Assembly: GCF_964355755.1 (NCBI RefSeq)
Contig: NC_092672.1
Location: 18,968,501 to 19,032,500, forward strand
Direction: 5' to 3'
DNA from: Antedon mediterranea
Lineage: Eukaryota > Echinodermata > Crinoidea > Comatulida > Antedonidae
DNA length: 64,000 nt
The position numbers and the translations under genes were made by a program. Below, in pieces: positions 49,201 through 53,600 of the stretch; the first letter of the stretch is position 1, and the number at the start of each line of letters is the position of its first letter. A model generated the notes under the pieces. The model made no database searches and was not told the origin of the DNA. It saw only the letters and a list, made by a program, of their open reading frames with translations.

Positions 49201-50182
49201 ATTGGCCTACCTACTATAATGTCTGATAAAAGAGCCATGACTCGAATATAAACAGTTATTTTATGTATATCAGCTAATGGTACATTCCATCACCACTACT
49301 ACTAAAATAAAGACCATTTGGTACGCGCATGATTAAAAGGAAGCCTGTAGACCAAAACCAAAATATCTGCGTAAAGTCTCTACTAAAATCTTTTCAACTG
49401 TGATGTCAGAAGCAAATTAAAAAAAAAGAAAATCCTACCTTTGGCGGTGCATAAAATTCCAACGTTAGTCCTTCTGGTCTGCTTACCAGAAGCAGTCGAG
49501 ACTTTTCCCATTGACTTCTACCTTGCTGATCCTCTCCTGTTAAATTATTTACAATTCCTTCTCTTACAACAATATCTGAATCCTTAGTACGATGAAAACG
49601 ACTAGTATCAACATCACCTGAACTTTGTTTACGAAATCTATTTCTTATGTTATGTCCAAATTTCCTAAATGACATTTTACGTGACGCAGATTTCTTAATT
49701 CGTGCTCCAGAAGAAAGGTCATCTTGAGAATGTGACGACTGAATTGCAGAGTTTATCACGTTTCCATTTCCATTTGGGTGATTTAAAAGTGAGGATGAAT
49801 CTGGAGGGGGCAAAGATGGTGATAATGACTGAAAACTCCCTTGTCGAGAGCGTGGAATCTCATTCCGGTTGAAATGTGGACTTGGTTGATGATTTTCAAT
49901 AATTACATTACCCAGAGTTTTGTTTATTTCATGTTCAAAGTGTTCTAAGAAGTGTTTAATATATCTGTTTGCATACTGTTTTGCCTTATCTTTCGTTCTC
50001 AGTTCTGGCTGATCCATTACATATTCTCCAAAGCAGTTGGCAAAAATAACTGCAGACTTATGAGCTTCAGTCTCACAAAATGCAGGCCATTGCGGCCATG
50101 GGGAGACAAAATCATTTGAATCCATATTGTTGACAGTCGTTGATCCACCAGGATCCGACAAATGTCCATTCGCCATATCCAT
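6842..50182 (-). CDS. SH2B: SH2B-family adaptor protein, whole gene (7 coding exons, 590 aa)
   Basis: The coding exons, in transcript order, are 50182-49439, 18753-18652, 11741-11623, 11438-11347, 11055-10930, 8033-7834 and 7231-6842. Their lengths (744, 102, 119, 92, 126, 200, 390) sum to 1773 nt with matching phases at every junction. The protein has N-terminal dimerisation helices (about 28-86), a PH domain (about 206-309), a proline/serine linker, an SH2 domain (about 413-497, FLVR Arg near 441) and a tail ending NQYAFV (Tyr near 587). Vertebrate SH2B1/2/3 and fly Lnk share this order. They are cytoplasmic adaptors that bind phosphotyrosine on JAK2, the insulin receptor and other receptor kinases. 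Length fits SH2B3 or SH2B2. Intron 1 is 30.7 kb and filled with transposons. A single ancestral SH2B gene is expected outside vertebrates, so I do not assign 1, 2 or 3. Confidence 0.93.
7834..8033 (-). CDS. SH2B: SH2B exon 6: first half of SH2 domain
   Basis: The acceptor tttgtag lies before 8033 and the donor AAG|GTACAG after 7834. The exon enters with two bases of a split codon and leaves in phase 0. It encodes [17 protein letters not shown] and GVFLVRQSE, the hallmark SH2 start and the phosphotyrosine-binding FLVR motif. Confidence 0.95.
8070..8525. repeat. Degenerate inverted-repeat element in SH2B intron 5
   Basis: Words such as gattttacgtacg occur near 8107 and again, as gattttacgtatg and the tacgtaaaat complement, near 8470-8515. 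They flank a GC-richer interior that includes TAGGCCT words. It looks like a decayed non-autonomous DNA transposon; no target duplication could be fixed. Confidence 0.4.
10384..10773. mobile_element. Foldback MITE of about 390 bp with ~75-bp inverted termini
   Basis: The left end (tatagagtatcacggtg near 10385) and the reverse complement of the right end (tatagagaatcacggtg) match. They stay aligned inward through a CGCTG(C/T)(A/G)TGGTTGCTAG core and a TGCGTTCAGCC motif at both ends. TA may be the target duplication, suggesting a mariner-type non-autonomous element. It lies in SH2B intron 5. Confidence 0.75.
10930..11055 (-). CDS. SH2B: SH2B exon 5: Pro/Ser-rich linker
   Basis: The acceptor cttatag and donor CCAG|gtatag bound a 126-bp exon. 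It enters with 2 nt of a split codon and exits with 1 nt, matching both neighbours. The peptide is low-complexity ([20 protein letters not shown] and on), as expected between PH and SH2 domains. Confidence 0.88.
11347..11438 (-). CDS. SH2B: SH2B exon 4: linker
   Basis: The acceptor ttttatag and donor GATG|gtaaat bound 92 bp. It enters with 1 nt and leaves with 1 nt. It encodes [19 protein letters not shown] and continues to VEIPTDG. It carries an RPLPSVP proline motif that could bind an SH3 domain; that is inference. Confidence 0.88.
11623..11741 (-). CDS. SH2B: SH2B exon 3: C-terminal half of PH domain
   Basis: The acceptor tttttag and donor CGAAG|gtaatt bound 119 bp. It encodes [20 protein letters not shown] followed by LASIQESM, which is the last beta strand and C-terminal helix of a PH domain, with the invariant helix Trp present. 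Confidence 0.92.
12220..12489. mobile_element. Small inverted-repeat element, about 270 bp
   Basis: The left terminus acacaaaccaacagtggtg is mirrored at 12470-12489. Both arms continue inward through tagtctataagt and cttacctggataaac, giving arms of about 54 bp. Related termini occur at 13618-13650, 18585-18620 and 49148-49195, so this is a local family. Confidence 0.7.
12489..13650. mobile_element. Larger inverted-repeat element abutting the 270-bp one
   Basis: The left end tagtctatttcatgcctag is mirrored at 13621-13650 (ttaggcacgaaatagacta). About 90 bp inside the right end is also the reverse complement of 12265-12350. The GC-richer interior contains a minus-strand open frame at 12922-13182 (86 codons) with no family I recognise. 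It lies in SH2B intron 2. Confidence 0.6.
13651..18584. other. Rest of SH2B intron 2, no gene seen
   Basis: AT-rich intron DNA with poly(A) runs (about 14741-14753 and 15299-15315). A short cluster of accgc/gcggta complementary words near 16304-16340 could form a small hairpin. I found no splice-bounded exon. A non-coding transcript cannot be excluded. Confidence 0.45.
18652..18753 (-). CDS. SH2B: SH2B exon 2: middle of PH domain
   Basis: The acceptor cccaacag and donor AAAG|gtaaat bound 102 bp, phase 0 at both ends. It encodes [20 protein letters not shown] and then [14 protein letters not shown], joining the exon 1 PH start to the exon 3 PH end without a gap. The adjoining introns are 30.7 kb upstream and 6.9 kb downstream. 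Confidence 0.93.
18799..19376 (+). repeat. Interspersed repeat, copy 1 (uninterrupted)
   Basis: About 580 bp beginning ttacaaaaaacactgctcgc and ending near gcagcagcgtgaaa. It is homologous in the same orientation to 35045-36470. This copy holds the empty site (gtcacataatagttatt near 18869) for the element inserted in copy 2. Family unknown. Confidence 0.75.
20353..20400 (+). repeat. Solo end of the gtcgcacc MITE family
   Basis: The stretch tatttcagtgtacaagtcgc and the following accTGTGTAtaaaacacacc closely resemble the terminus of the element at 35162-35989. No matching other end was found nearby, so it is a fragment. Confidence 0.5.
20722..20796. repeat. Subterminal tandem motif of the piggyBac left end
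   Basis: A roughly 30-bp motif (tgactgccaaacacgaagat onward) appears twice, separated by 13 bp. The first copy overlaps the terminal repeat. Each contains the perfect palindrome acgaagatcttcgt. Likely transposase-binding sites; this is inferred from position. Confidence 0.65.
21037..21123 (+). CDS. piggyBac transposase gene, exon 1
   Basis: The ATG at 21037 opens 29 codons ([20 protein letters not shown], then acidic residues) up to a clean donor GAT|gtaagt. A short acidic N-terminus with an E/D-E-A-(L/F) motif is usual for piggyBac transposases. The exon ends in phase 0, compatible with the acidic exons downstream. The Gypsy element begins 19 bp past the donor. Confidence 0.65.
21143..21271 (-). 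repeat. Gypsy 3' LTR (129 bp)
   Basis: Identical to the other LTR. In element orientation it begins TGTTATATATGC and ends ATACAACA. It is the right-hand LTR of the element because the ORF is on the minus strand. Confidence 0.95.
21441..25418 (-). CDS. Gag-Pol polyprotein of the Gypsy element
   Basis: From ATG 25418 the ORF runs 1325 residues without a stop. Gag: retrotrans-gag-like helices, then two CCHC knuckles ([14 protein letters not shown] near 211 and [14 protein letters not shown]). Protease: LDTGSS near 308. Reverse transcriptase: catalytic ILDDM near 590 (the first of the YxDD residues is I-L here). RNase [11 protein letters not shown] near 737 and DHKPL. Integrase: HHCC zinc region (about 950-993), then DFAGPF, SDNGPQF and NGLAERF, giving the D,D(35)E set. 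No chromodomain or env was seen. It resembles the invertebrate K02A2.6-like group. Gag and pol are in one frame, so no frameshift is used. The open frame extends 12 nt upstream of this ATG into the primer-site region without another ATG. Confidence 0.95.
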   Translation of the reverse strand: MSMAVIIGKVEEFDSSLEAWDSYTERLDQYFVANKVDDDRKVPALLALIGPKTYTLLKNLCSPEKPATLSYADLITKLTTHLCPKPSEIAERFRFYKREQHSGESIASYIAELRRLAIHCNFGNTLTSTLRDIFVCGLRQENIQKRLLAVHDLKLDDAIKTAVAMETASRDATEFQKTRTPNTTGESNVNKFTTKNYQSKRHQGHKQSKASTHCYRCGNTGHKADHCRHIHTVCNYCSKEGHLEKVCMKKKKDNNVSKPNTGNLKKNVQYVQGEEVNYEPMLYANHKSKVEPIIVVASINGKKIPMELDTGSSVSLIPELTYKKAFQSLPLQKTTIRLKTYSGETIVPIGMLNTKVCLNNHEEIAELLVVPLNGPALFGRDWLKKFKLDWHEIKAIDEAKATTKGLDEILEKHKAVFKDELGKLENIKASIYITENSKPQFHKPRNVPYSMRDKVEKELGRLQNQEIISPVKYSEWAAPIVPVQKKSGQVRICGDFKVTINPVMKVEQYPLPKIEDIFASLAGGQKFTKIDLKQAYLQMEVEDTSKELLTINTHKGLFRYNRLPFGVASAPAIWQRAMDQVLQNVPFTSCILDDMIISGKTTEEHLKNLDTVLERLEKYNLRVNREKCEFFKEDITYCGHVITEKGLQKSPDKIHAVINAPKPDNKQQMRSFLGLINYYRRFLPNLSSIVAPLNELLQNEKTWKWTNSCDEAFKAVKELITSDQVLCHYNPELTVKLACDASPYGLGSVLSHIMPDGKERPIAFASRSLTKAEKGYAQIDKEALGLYWGIQKFHTYLHGRHFTLVTDHKPLVSILHPQKSIPAMTAARLQRYALYLSGHTYDIEYRNTHAHGNADGLSRLPIPTDVIDYVDEASTFYTSQIERLPISSTEIRKETQKDQILSHVLDTVLKGTNKLPDQEAYTPYKRRLTELTCHQGCLMWGNRVLIPDRLRAAILNEIHDGHIGIVKMKNLARSYIWWPNIDCEIEQVCKSCIGCQQTSKMPKSAPVHPWEWPSAPWDRLHIDFAGPFMNSMFLIVVDAHSKWPEVYPMRSTTAQLTIEKLRIMFSQYGIPRQIVSDNGPQFKSEEFTDFMKANGIRHTTSSPYHPRTNGLAERFVQTFKLAIKQARGNSCCSLQQHLSTFLFKYRTTPHTLTKETPAKLLYGRNLRTRLDLLKPDLTATVLKGQDRMKFAKHCGTSIREFQPGQSVMVRDYRNTNQKWIPAQIQGKTGPLSYTVDTGLGTVWRRHADQLHPTMVNVTPTEIFTQDDHVPEILNPTDAPQSDNLTRNVNADTPVTTGSASLTQETAPIRRYPKRNNIRPPKRLDL
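25437..25565 (-). repeat. Gypsy 5' LTR (129 bp)
   Basis: Identical to 21143-21271. It is short for an LTR. It must hold the promoter (a TTATATAT box near its start, in minus orientation) and a polyadenylation signal (AATAAA). Confidence 0.95.
25571..26260. repeat. GGCCTA/CTAG-rich tract in piggyBac intron 1
   Basis: About 550 bp dominated by overlapping taggcctagg and gctagctagg words on both strands (the motif is its own near-complement). An embedded hairpin has ttgggccatcg at 25842 complementing cgatggcccaa near 25895. The same vocabulary recurs at 32820-32850, 34160-34250 and 35820-35880, so it looks genome-wide rather than element-specific. Confidence 0.8.
26267..26374 (+). CDS. piggyBac gene acidic exon A
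   Basis: The acceptor tattctcaacag and donor GAT|gtaagt bound 108 bp (36 codons), phase 0 at both ends. The peptide starts [16 protein letters not shown] and ends [10 protein letters not shown]. It is the most diverged member of the duplicated exon family. Confidence 0.6.
26707..26799 (+). CDS. piggyBac gene acidic exon B
   Basis: The acceptor tattctcaacag and donor GAT|gtaagt bound 93 bp (31 codons), phase 0. It ends [12 protein letters not shown] like exons C and D. It begins the first roughly 650-bp duplicated exon+intron unit. Confidence 0.6.
27002..27262 (+). repeat. tRNA-derived SINE, copy 1
   Basis: The head holds a pol III A box-like TGGCTTGGTGG and a B box-like GGTTCAAGTCA at tRNA spacing. 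The body includes ccacctttgagagaaggaca and ends near gagataagaatgatg. It lies in the intron after exon B. Confidence 0.75.
27353..27460 (+). CDS. piggyBac gene acidic exon C
   Basis: 108 bp (36 codons), phase 0, with the same tattctcaacag acceptor and gtaagt donor. It encodes [15 protein letters not shown], a valine run, then [17 protein letters not shown]. It is nearly identical to exon D, which differs by one GTT in the valine run. Confidence 0.6.
27661..27917 (+). repeat. tRNA-derived SINE, copy 2
   Basis: Nearly identical to copy 1 and at the same place in the intron after exon C, so it was copied with the exon unit rather than inserted separately. Confidence 0.75.
28003..28113 (+). CDS. 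piggyBac gene acidic exon D
   Basis: 111 bp (37 codons), phase 0. Same as exon C with one extra valine codon from a GTT microsatellite. It starts about 650 bp after exon C. Confidence 0.6.
28317..28572 (+). repeat. tRNA-derived SINE, copy 3
   Basis: Same position relative to exon D as copies 1 and 2 have to exons B and C. It shares with copy 2 the loss of the agtctttgt stretch that copy 1 retains. Confidence 0.75.
28658..28765 (+). CDS. piggyBac gene acidic exon E
   Basis: 108 bp (36 codons), phase 0. It has an extra Lys ([11 protein letters not shown]) and EIEYD instead of EMEYD. Its downstream intron lacks the SINE and instead runs into an ATAATA microsatellite, so it marks the end of the duplicated array. 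Confidence 0.6.
28805..29090. repeat. ATA/AATAATAAC microsatellite and 22-bp minisatellite
   Basis: An (aat)n run near 28807-28828 is followed from about 28900 by repeats of aataataataacaaa with gagtac or aagtac inserts (about 22 bp). The open minus frame is a repeat artefact. Confidence 0.85.
29703..29803 (+). pseudogene. 5' part of piggyBac last exon: 18-bp repeat where the reading frame is broken
   Basis: The acceptor tattctcaatag ends at 29702. In the phase set by the acidic exons the peptide is [13 protein letters not shown], with GEEDAV repeated by an 18-bp unit (gacgcggtgggcgaggag, about 5 copies). That frame ends at a TGA just after 29815. The transposase frame is offset by two bases and is closed upstream by TGA at 29720-29722. 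Between that TGA and ATG 29804 it reads as an RGG-repeat. So the acidic leader and the DDE domain are not in one frame in this copy. Confidence 0.6.
29804..31399 (+). CDS. piggyBac transposase (DDE domain and C-terminal Cys-rich domain), 531 aa
   Basis: The uninterrupted ORF from ATG 29804 to TGA 31397-31399 matches DDE_Tnp_1_7 transposases end to end. Catalytic aspartates are visible as D191 (SIDEGM), D263 (FMDNLYNS) and D373 (NGVDKLD). The C-terminus has the Cys-rich zinc-binding domain ([25 protein letters not shown]) that recognises terminal repeats. Family enzymes cut and rejoin at TTAA without leaving a footprint. A 9-T run near 30987 is intact. AATAAA follows at 31466-31471. The DDE ORF looks functional, but the N-terminal acidic exons are out of frame with it; use of ATG 29804 directly would give a shorter enzyme. 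Confidence 0.93.
   Translation: MGGQDVIGNQHQDGDWEANNWQPLYIPFTSVPGPTDSVNIERDEPIKFFELFLTDEFVLKLVDQTNLYADQSIEQQQRLNAQKEHSRSKAWKPVTVQDIRKFLGLMFLTGIITKPELQQYWSTDELILTPMFSKVMSRNRFEIILSYFHFNDNSQRPADCTDRLYKVRPILDHMLTKFRELYTPGQNISIDEGMLSWRGRLGFKVYNKEKPIKYGIKSYVLTDSATSYCWQLKTYCGVAASLEETILTLLGNLTNKGYHLFMDNLYNSVRLSKRLLELGTHVCGTLRKNRGEPPAVHNASTSNMQVGDVIALHKENVLCVAWRDKRVVKAITTIGENGMVEVNVKQRGVPGGRIAKMKPTCITLYNTYMNGVDKLDQCIGYYPFTRKSVKWTKKFFFYILQIAMYNAYVLYKCKLQSPQCKSLSDFITSVIRSMIKMEDEEGNIVPVDEDAAVITPRTPTNDPATRLDGIMRNHSLKLIVGNGNKLYHTRVCRVCKKKGLRSETRYICGSCNIPLHKGACFTNYHSLRKYY
31466..31471 (+). terminator. Polyadenylation signal of the piggyBac transposase gene
   Basis: AATAAA lies 67 bp after the stop codon, with T-rich DNA following. 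No other signal lies closer. Confidence 0.6.
31940..32160 (+). repeat. Direct repeat, copy 1 (about 210 bp)
   Basis: Starts ctcttagtgtacatgaa and is repeated at 33430-33635 with only a few differences. The two copies bracket the Harbinger-like element and the 33285-33421 hairpin. Confidence 0.85.
32185..33270. mobile_element. Harbinger-like element with TAA target duplication, 1086 bp
   Basis: Termini ggccctgttcagacccatgg are exact inverse copies, and the match continues inward through gcgttagaccgttttagcg. They are flanked by TAA at 32182-32184 and 33271-33273. PIF/Harbinger elements duplicate a 3-bp TWA/TTA site and start with GG-rich ends. There is no transposase ORF, so it is non-autonomous. 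Confidence 0.85.
33285..33421. repeat. Near-perfect hairpin, about 60-bp arms
   Basis: The left arm (gttgcaccctgcttgttc and on) and right arm (gaacaagcagggtgcaac at its end) pair almost fully around a short loop (cggtcttcggcc). A third arm copy stands alone at about 33806-33872. Confidence 0.85.
33430..33635 (+). repeat. Direct repeat, copy 2
   Basis: Second copy of the segment at 31940-32160, in the same orientation. Confidence 0.85.
33661..33788. mobile_element. 128-bp MITE with TA duplication
   Basis: Left end aagctcggttcccactag; right end ctagtgggaaccaagctt, its complement with one mismatch. TA is at both flanks (33659-33660, 33789-33790). A CGCAACG/CGTTGCG core lies inside both arms. 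Confidence 0.8.
35045..36470 (+). repeat. Interspersed repeat, copy 2 (split by a MITE)
   Basis: Homologous along its length to 18799-19376, including ttaaattgtctgtcagacaa and the ggtcaagtctgggggtcact motif. It is interrupted by the element at 35162-35989. Confidence 0.75.
35162..35989. mobile_element. 828-bp TA-flanked MITE (mariner-type) with verified empty site
   Basis: Termini ccgtatatttcggtgtataa, then gtcgcacc, are inverse copies at both ends. They are flanked by TA (35160-35161, 35990-35991). The unoccupied homologous site at about 18869 reads cacataatag, with a single TA, proving the insertion and its 2-bp duplication. Internal ggtgtataagacgcacc copies near 35250 and 35916 are subterminal repeats. 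A short plus-strand frame inside has no recognised domain. Confidence 0.9.
36471..39355. other. Intron 1 DNA, no gene seen; one long inverted repeat
   Basis: Contains a run of degenerate ccagctaatgtagaaa-like words (37060-37230) and an inverted repeat (38012-38061 with 38161-38210). No splice-bounded exon was recognised. Confidence 0.45.
38012..38210. repeat. 50-bp inverted repeat with 99-bp spacer
   Basis: The left arm gttgttaatcccatgacgac through ccaataggtc is complemented at 38161-38210 with about one mismatch. Confidence 0.85.
39356..41695. mobile_element. Relic Harbinger-like element interrupted by a minisatellite
   Basis: The left end ggccctgttcagaccatgg matches the termini of 32185-33270. 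The following sequence is homologous to the reverse complement of that element (the aggctgacatcctgtatc, catcaagtcac and gttattttcaactgacc segments). Homology resumes right of the minisatellite and runs to gaatgacgcactgttgtaa near 41692. The right terminus is lost. Confidence 0.75.
39713..41536. repeat. 34-bp minisatellite, about 53 copies
   Basis: The unit cgaccacagtaattcctacc followed by tactgtacaacagg (34 bp) is repeated about 53 times. Variants are TACAGTAC, TGCACAAC and a few 4-bp insertions (ggccagcg). One diverged unit-like sequence exists at the same place in the related element near 32710, so the array grew from a single ancestral unit. Confidence 0.95.
41696..43115. other. Intron 1 DNA with one short tandem array
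   Basis: AT-rich, with many TACTGTA/TACAGTA words. Three tandem copies of about 52 bp (aagtgtcttgatgtacatat and on to ggacctctgtactgt) occupy 42708-42867. No exon was recognised. Confidence 0.5.
42708..42867. repeat. Three tandem copies of a ~52-bp unit
   Basis: Each begins aagtgtcttgatgtacatat and ends acctctgtactgt, separated by TACA or ACATACA spacers. Copies are essentially identical. Confidence 0.9.
43116..45020. mobile_element. CAGGG-ended inverted-repeat element, 1.9 kb
   Basis: Ends cagggctcgcagaatc (43116) and gattctgcgagccctg (to 45020) are exact complements. TTATTT lies directly outside both (43110-43115, 45021-45026). Subterminal ttgcccatcgggcaa-type palindromes and ggttgccc words occur at both ends. 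CAGGG ends are common in hAT elements, but those make 8-bp duplications, so the class is unsure. The minus-strand ORF 43773-44285 (170 codons) has no domain I recognise. Confidence 0.75.
45456..46471. mobile_element. Harbinger-like element carrying a Myb/SANT-like ORF, 1016 bp
   Basis: The termini (gggcctgttcagacctacgg and, inverted, gggtatgttcagacctacgg) match for over 30 bp, through agttatgctttcgtat. They are flanked by TAA (45453-45455, 46472-46474). No DDE transposase ORF is present. Confidence 0.88.
45838..46170 (+). CDS. Myb/SANT-like DNA-binding protein of a Harbinger element (110 aa)
   Basis: The ATG at 45838 opens [20 protein letters not shown], a trihelix/SANT-like fold start with conserved Trp. 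This is followed by [19 protein letters not shown] and a third helix with [23 protein letters not shown]/Harbinger transposons normally encode such a protein beside the transposase to help import it and bind the ends. The frame stops at TAA 46168-46170. A second open frame (46202-46333, Pro/Ser/Thr-rich) just beyond may be its detached tail. The partner transposase is missing from this copy. Confidence 0.7.
   Translation: MSSKRAHWRETEVKYLISLVGSPEFRDRLEVKNWRKSTGNKMSVFNEMADTLDSRWAILIIKKDLNYIQTKLKGSSYKAAKDRVNKSGAGASTGFEHFSAINDILGLDQI
46944..48740. mobile_element. TAA-flanked inverted-repeat element containing a Cys-rich exon, 1.8 kb
   Basis: The termini (ggccat(g/a)taaaaaaaaa, then caacagttgatcgtcc) match over 33 bp with one mismatch, and TAA lies outside both (46941-46943, 48741-48743). 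The features fit PIF/Harbinger, with ends different from the ggccctgttcagacc family. The interior includes the minus-strand exon 47287-47634. Confidence 0.82.
47287..47634 (-). CDS. Cysteine-rich terminal exon of unrecognised gene inside a TIR element
   Basis: The acceptor (tctatctag) precedes 47634. The frame is open for 115 codons to a stop at 47287-47289. It reads [20 protein letters not shown], then [38 protein letters not shown] and AFVPQ at the end. Five CxxC pairs suggest several zinc-binding ribbons and a basic tail. I cannot name the family. Upstream exons were not identified. It may be an accessory transposon gene, or a host exon captured by the element. Confidence 0.6.
   Translation of the reverse strand, partial: CEECLKWRVCYAAHVLKRDQGQLLERELDTLSYSCGTCFQDILGEDDSIVFVNDKMTCALPIEAAYYITFTDPLCFYCGTEHNVSIENMNYPLCSECKKSGKTPKRKNTRAFVPQ
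48744..49438. other. Intron 1 DNA next to SH2B exon 1
   Basis: Holds a fragment of the cacaaacca...cttacctggataaacc repeat family at about 49148-49195. Otherwise AT-rich with nothing recognised. Confidence 0.5.
49439..50182 (-). CDS. SH2B: SH2B exon 1: start codon, dimerisation region, start of PH domain
   Basis: The ATG is at 50180-50182 in good Kozak context (A at -3, G at +4). An in-frame TAA lies seven codons upstream, so this start is firm. Residues about 28-86 ([14 protein letters not shown] and on to [12 protein letters not shown]) match the phenylalanine-zipper dimerisation helices of SH2B proteins. A Ser-rich linker and a basic patch ([17 protein letters not shown]) follow, then the PH start (VREGIVNNL to LEFYAPPK). 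The donor is CCAAAG|gtagga in phase 0. Confidence 0.95.
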
Positions 50183-50600
50183 TTTACGCTCTGCCTCTCC
50201 TTAGCCTGACATGTGAGGCCTAGCCTACTACGAATTCGCGATCCTTCGAGCCGAGGCTAGACAGAGCAGCAGTGCAGTACTCACGAAGCATTTCTCCGCC
50301 ATGCAATACAATTTTGGCTTTTTACTATAAGTAACGACCACACTTACATCTTTATAAATCAATATGTCTAACCACCTTTCTTCAAGCTAAATTAACACAC
50401 ATTTAAATATTCCAAAATTGTTAGGATAATAAAGTAAACCTAGGCTAACCTACTTCCTGCTTTCCAATTCAATTGGTATTTTTATTTCGCAAAAACGCGA
50501 GAGGAGATGAGAGAAATTCTTGGAACAACAAACACACACATAGCATGCAGCGCGCAGCAGCTAGACAGGGAAACGACGACTGGGTGTGCGCATAGCCCAT
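50183..50600 (-). promoter_or_regulatory. SH2B: SH2B 5' UTR and probable promoter
   Basis: This GC-richer stretch with several CpGs directly precedes the start codon, with an in-frame TAA seven codons upstream of the ATG. No TATA box was fixed and the start site is not visible; the call is by position and composition. Confidence 0.4.
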
Positions 50601-53600
50601 TAAAAGTGAATTTAACTTGCGCATGTGATGGTTGAATAGTTTTTAGTCTATTTATCATAATAAATAAATAATATTTATACAGTAGTTGTTTACTGTATAA
50701 ATAATAATTGTACTGAATTTGATGCGTTTACCTTTTTTTATCCCTTATTTAAAAATAATGATAATCTAGTATTTATGTGTGAATATTTTAAATTGTTTTT
50801 ATTAAATTTATATCAGAAGATTTTGCTAAATTAAAATAGGCCTATATATTTGTAATATTCATTAAATTATGATTTATTTAAATTTTACAAAACATTTTTA
50901 CAAATGACAATAATATATAGGCGGTTTAGAATTAATGTCCTTTGCCTAATGTGTTTATATAATTATTATATATATATAGGCCTATATATTTATACGGCAG
51001 CACTTGCCAGTTTTTATACTAACGTTATCCAAATTCCTTCACTTGAACTGATGAACTAGTTGCCCGAAAGCTCTGCTATAACTTTTCTGGCTGTTTTACT
51101 TTATCGTTTTGATTTAGCTTTTTTTTTGTATCTCCATTGAGATCCAGCCACTGACACCCACAGCATTGTCATTTTTCAGTAATTTGCCTTTGGATTTATA
51201 TATATTTATACGATAATAATTAGGCATCTAGTGAAAATTTTTGGAAATGTGTGCCTTTGCATTGACACATTAAAATACAGTTACATACATAAAACAGTAA
51301 AAGTAAATTAAATACAAATGAGTAGGCCTACGTTACGGTAAATAATAAAATTACCGCTGTAAAAACTTCAGCATCTGAGCAACGATTGTTAGAATGGCGC
51401 TAGGCCTATCAAAAAATTGATTGTTGAATAAAATTGAATTTGTGTAAAAAGAATTTTAGTAGTACGAGGTGGTACACAATAATTTAAATATGCCATTCTA
51501 TAAAATTGATAACTGTAATGAATTTAGAGAATTTGTTTTGTCTTGAATAATCTGGTATAAATTGTTTCTAAGGTTAAAAAACAACCCTTTAAGGCCTACG
51601 TTTAGCAGCTTCAATATTGAACGTTCAAATTATTATTATTATAAGTTTTCAAGTTTTATTGTTGTTTTTTTCGTCATCTACAATTTAAATTAAAGTTAAA
51701 ATGCTGAGGACAACTACTAATTTTAAAATCATTTTTTACGTTAATAGTTTTCTTTAAAAATGCTTTGTTTGCTTTGCATCGTGTAATTTCTGAGTGAGTT
51801 GTAAAATTGGTTGTCTATAAGTAGTATTATGATTTTTATTTTAATATTGATTCTCTAATAGTACAGAAATAATCCGATGAATATCTGAGTGGTAATGTTT
51901 CCGTTAGCCGATTCATTAATGAGATTTATTACACTATTTCCTTTTGTACTCGTTACAATTTCTTTCCAAGTTTTCCATAGCTTCTTACTATCCGTTCTAT
52001 TATTAGCAATAGAAGAATGGGAATAATCTCTTTGAAGATGTCACCTGATATCGTTCTCTATTTCTATGTAATTTATAAAAGTTCCAGTTCGCAAATAATA
52101 AATCAGTATAATATATATTATGTACTGGATCATGGTGGTCACAATAAGTATAGGAATAGACTTTAAGCAGAGAATTGAACACCATTAACAAAATATAAAA
52201 ACATTACATTGAGGCTACAGTCAATAATTAAATAAACACTAATAAATAAAATAAAGAGTGGTTTATAACATTGGTGCGTTTAGCTTTTTCTGAGGAATTT
52301 GACTTCCCGGCGCAATTTAGACAAATCTTGATTTTACACGTGGTGGTAGGTAATGTACCGTACTTTATACCTTGATTTTGATGACAGGAGCACGAAGTCA
52401 CAGTACATTTCATTAAATATAGAATTAAAATAGAAGTGCCTGTTCACAATCGGTATCACACCACCGTACAAAGTTATCAATTTAGAAATTAATGTATCAT
52501 CATCCAGTTATAACAGTATCGTCTGCATATTTAATTATTGAACAGTTCTCAATGTGCTCTGGCAACCATTTGTAGGCCCATAACCTACAAACATAAAACA
52601 GCTCCTGTACTGTTTGTTGTAATCATGATTTGTTTTTAAAATTTGTTTATTTTAACATATTGATAAATAATATATAAATTTAGTAATCGGAGGCCTTTAT
52701 CATGGAGTTGTGTATACTGTTAATTAATTAATTAAAGGTCATCAAGTTATGGTGCAATACCGTACCTGCAAACAACAAACCATCCAGCTATTCACACGTG
52801 AGAAGACGACGCCGGATGGATCAATTACTGTATAGAGAATTGAACTGGCCGAAGTAGAATAGCTTCTTGCACCCGTCGTATACTTTTTTGTATAGGCTAT
52901 ATCTATATAATGTACATTTTTCAAGATAATTAGTAAAAGAGTTACGTTTCCATATTGTGTTTTAAATTGTATTTCTAAGCTTCTATGTTTCTAAGCTCAG
53001 GTAAACAAATATCATGTATGCAATATTATGTGACAATAAATTGAATCTTGAATCTAGTGAATGATTTTATGCAAAGTTAGTGATTCCATTACAAAACAAA
53101 CTTTTCTCTATTGATTGGTCAAAACACTTTCTAGACCCGTGTTTTCAATGCCAACAACCATTTAAGACCACTGTTGGAGTGAATCCATTATATATCTCAC
53201 TAACAAATATCAGTTTTATGCAAATTAGTGATATTATTACGCAAAAATAAACTTTTCGTTATAAGATGATAAAGAATAGAATGATTTTGTGAACATTTAA
53301 AAAACTTTGAGCCAATAAGTTGCCAATTTGGAGAAACTGAAAGGACAATAGGCCTCCTATCTAAATATACTGCAATAAAATAATGACATTTAAAATCAAG
53401 ATGTAATAAATTTTTCTAAATCTATTTTCATCCAAAATGATTTAATTTCTACATTCTCCTCTTCATCATGCTTTAAAAGATTAACGAGTTTGGTGGAACA
53501 CTGGTTCCAAAAATCCTCAGGTGTCTCTTTTCATCCAATTCTTCCTCGTATAGGCCTACGGCTTCGGCTTTGTATTATTTATACGAAGTATAAACACGGT

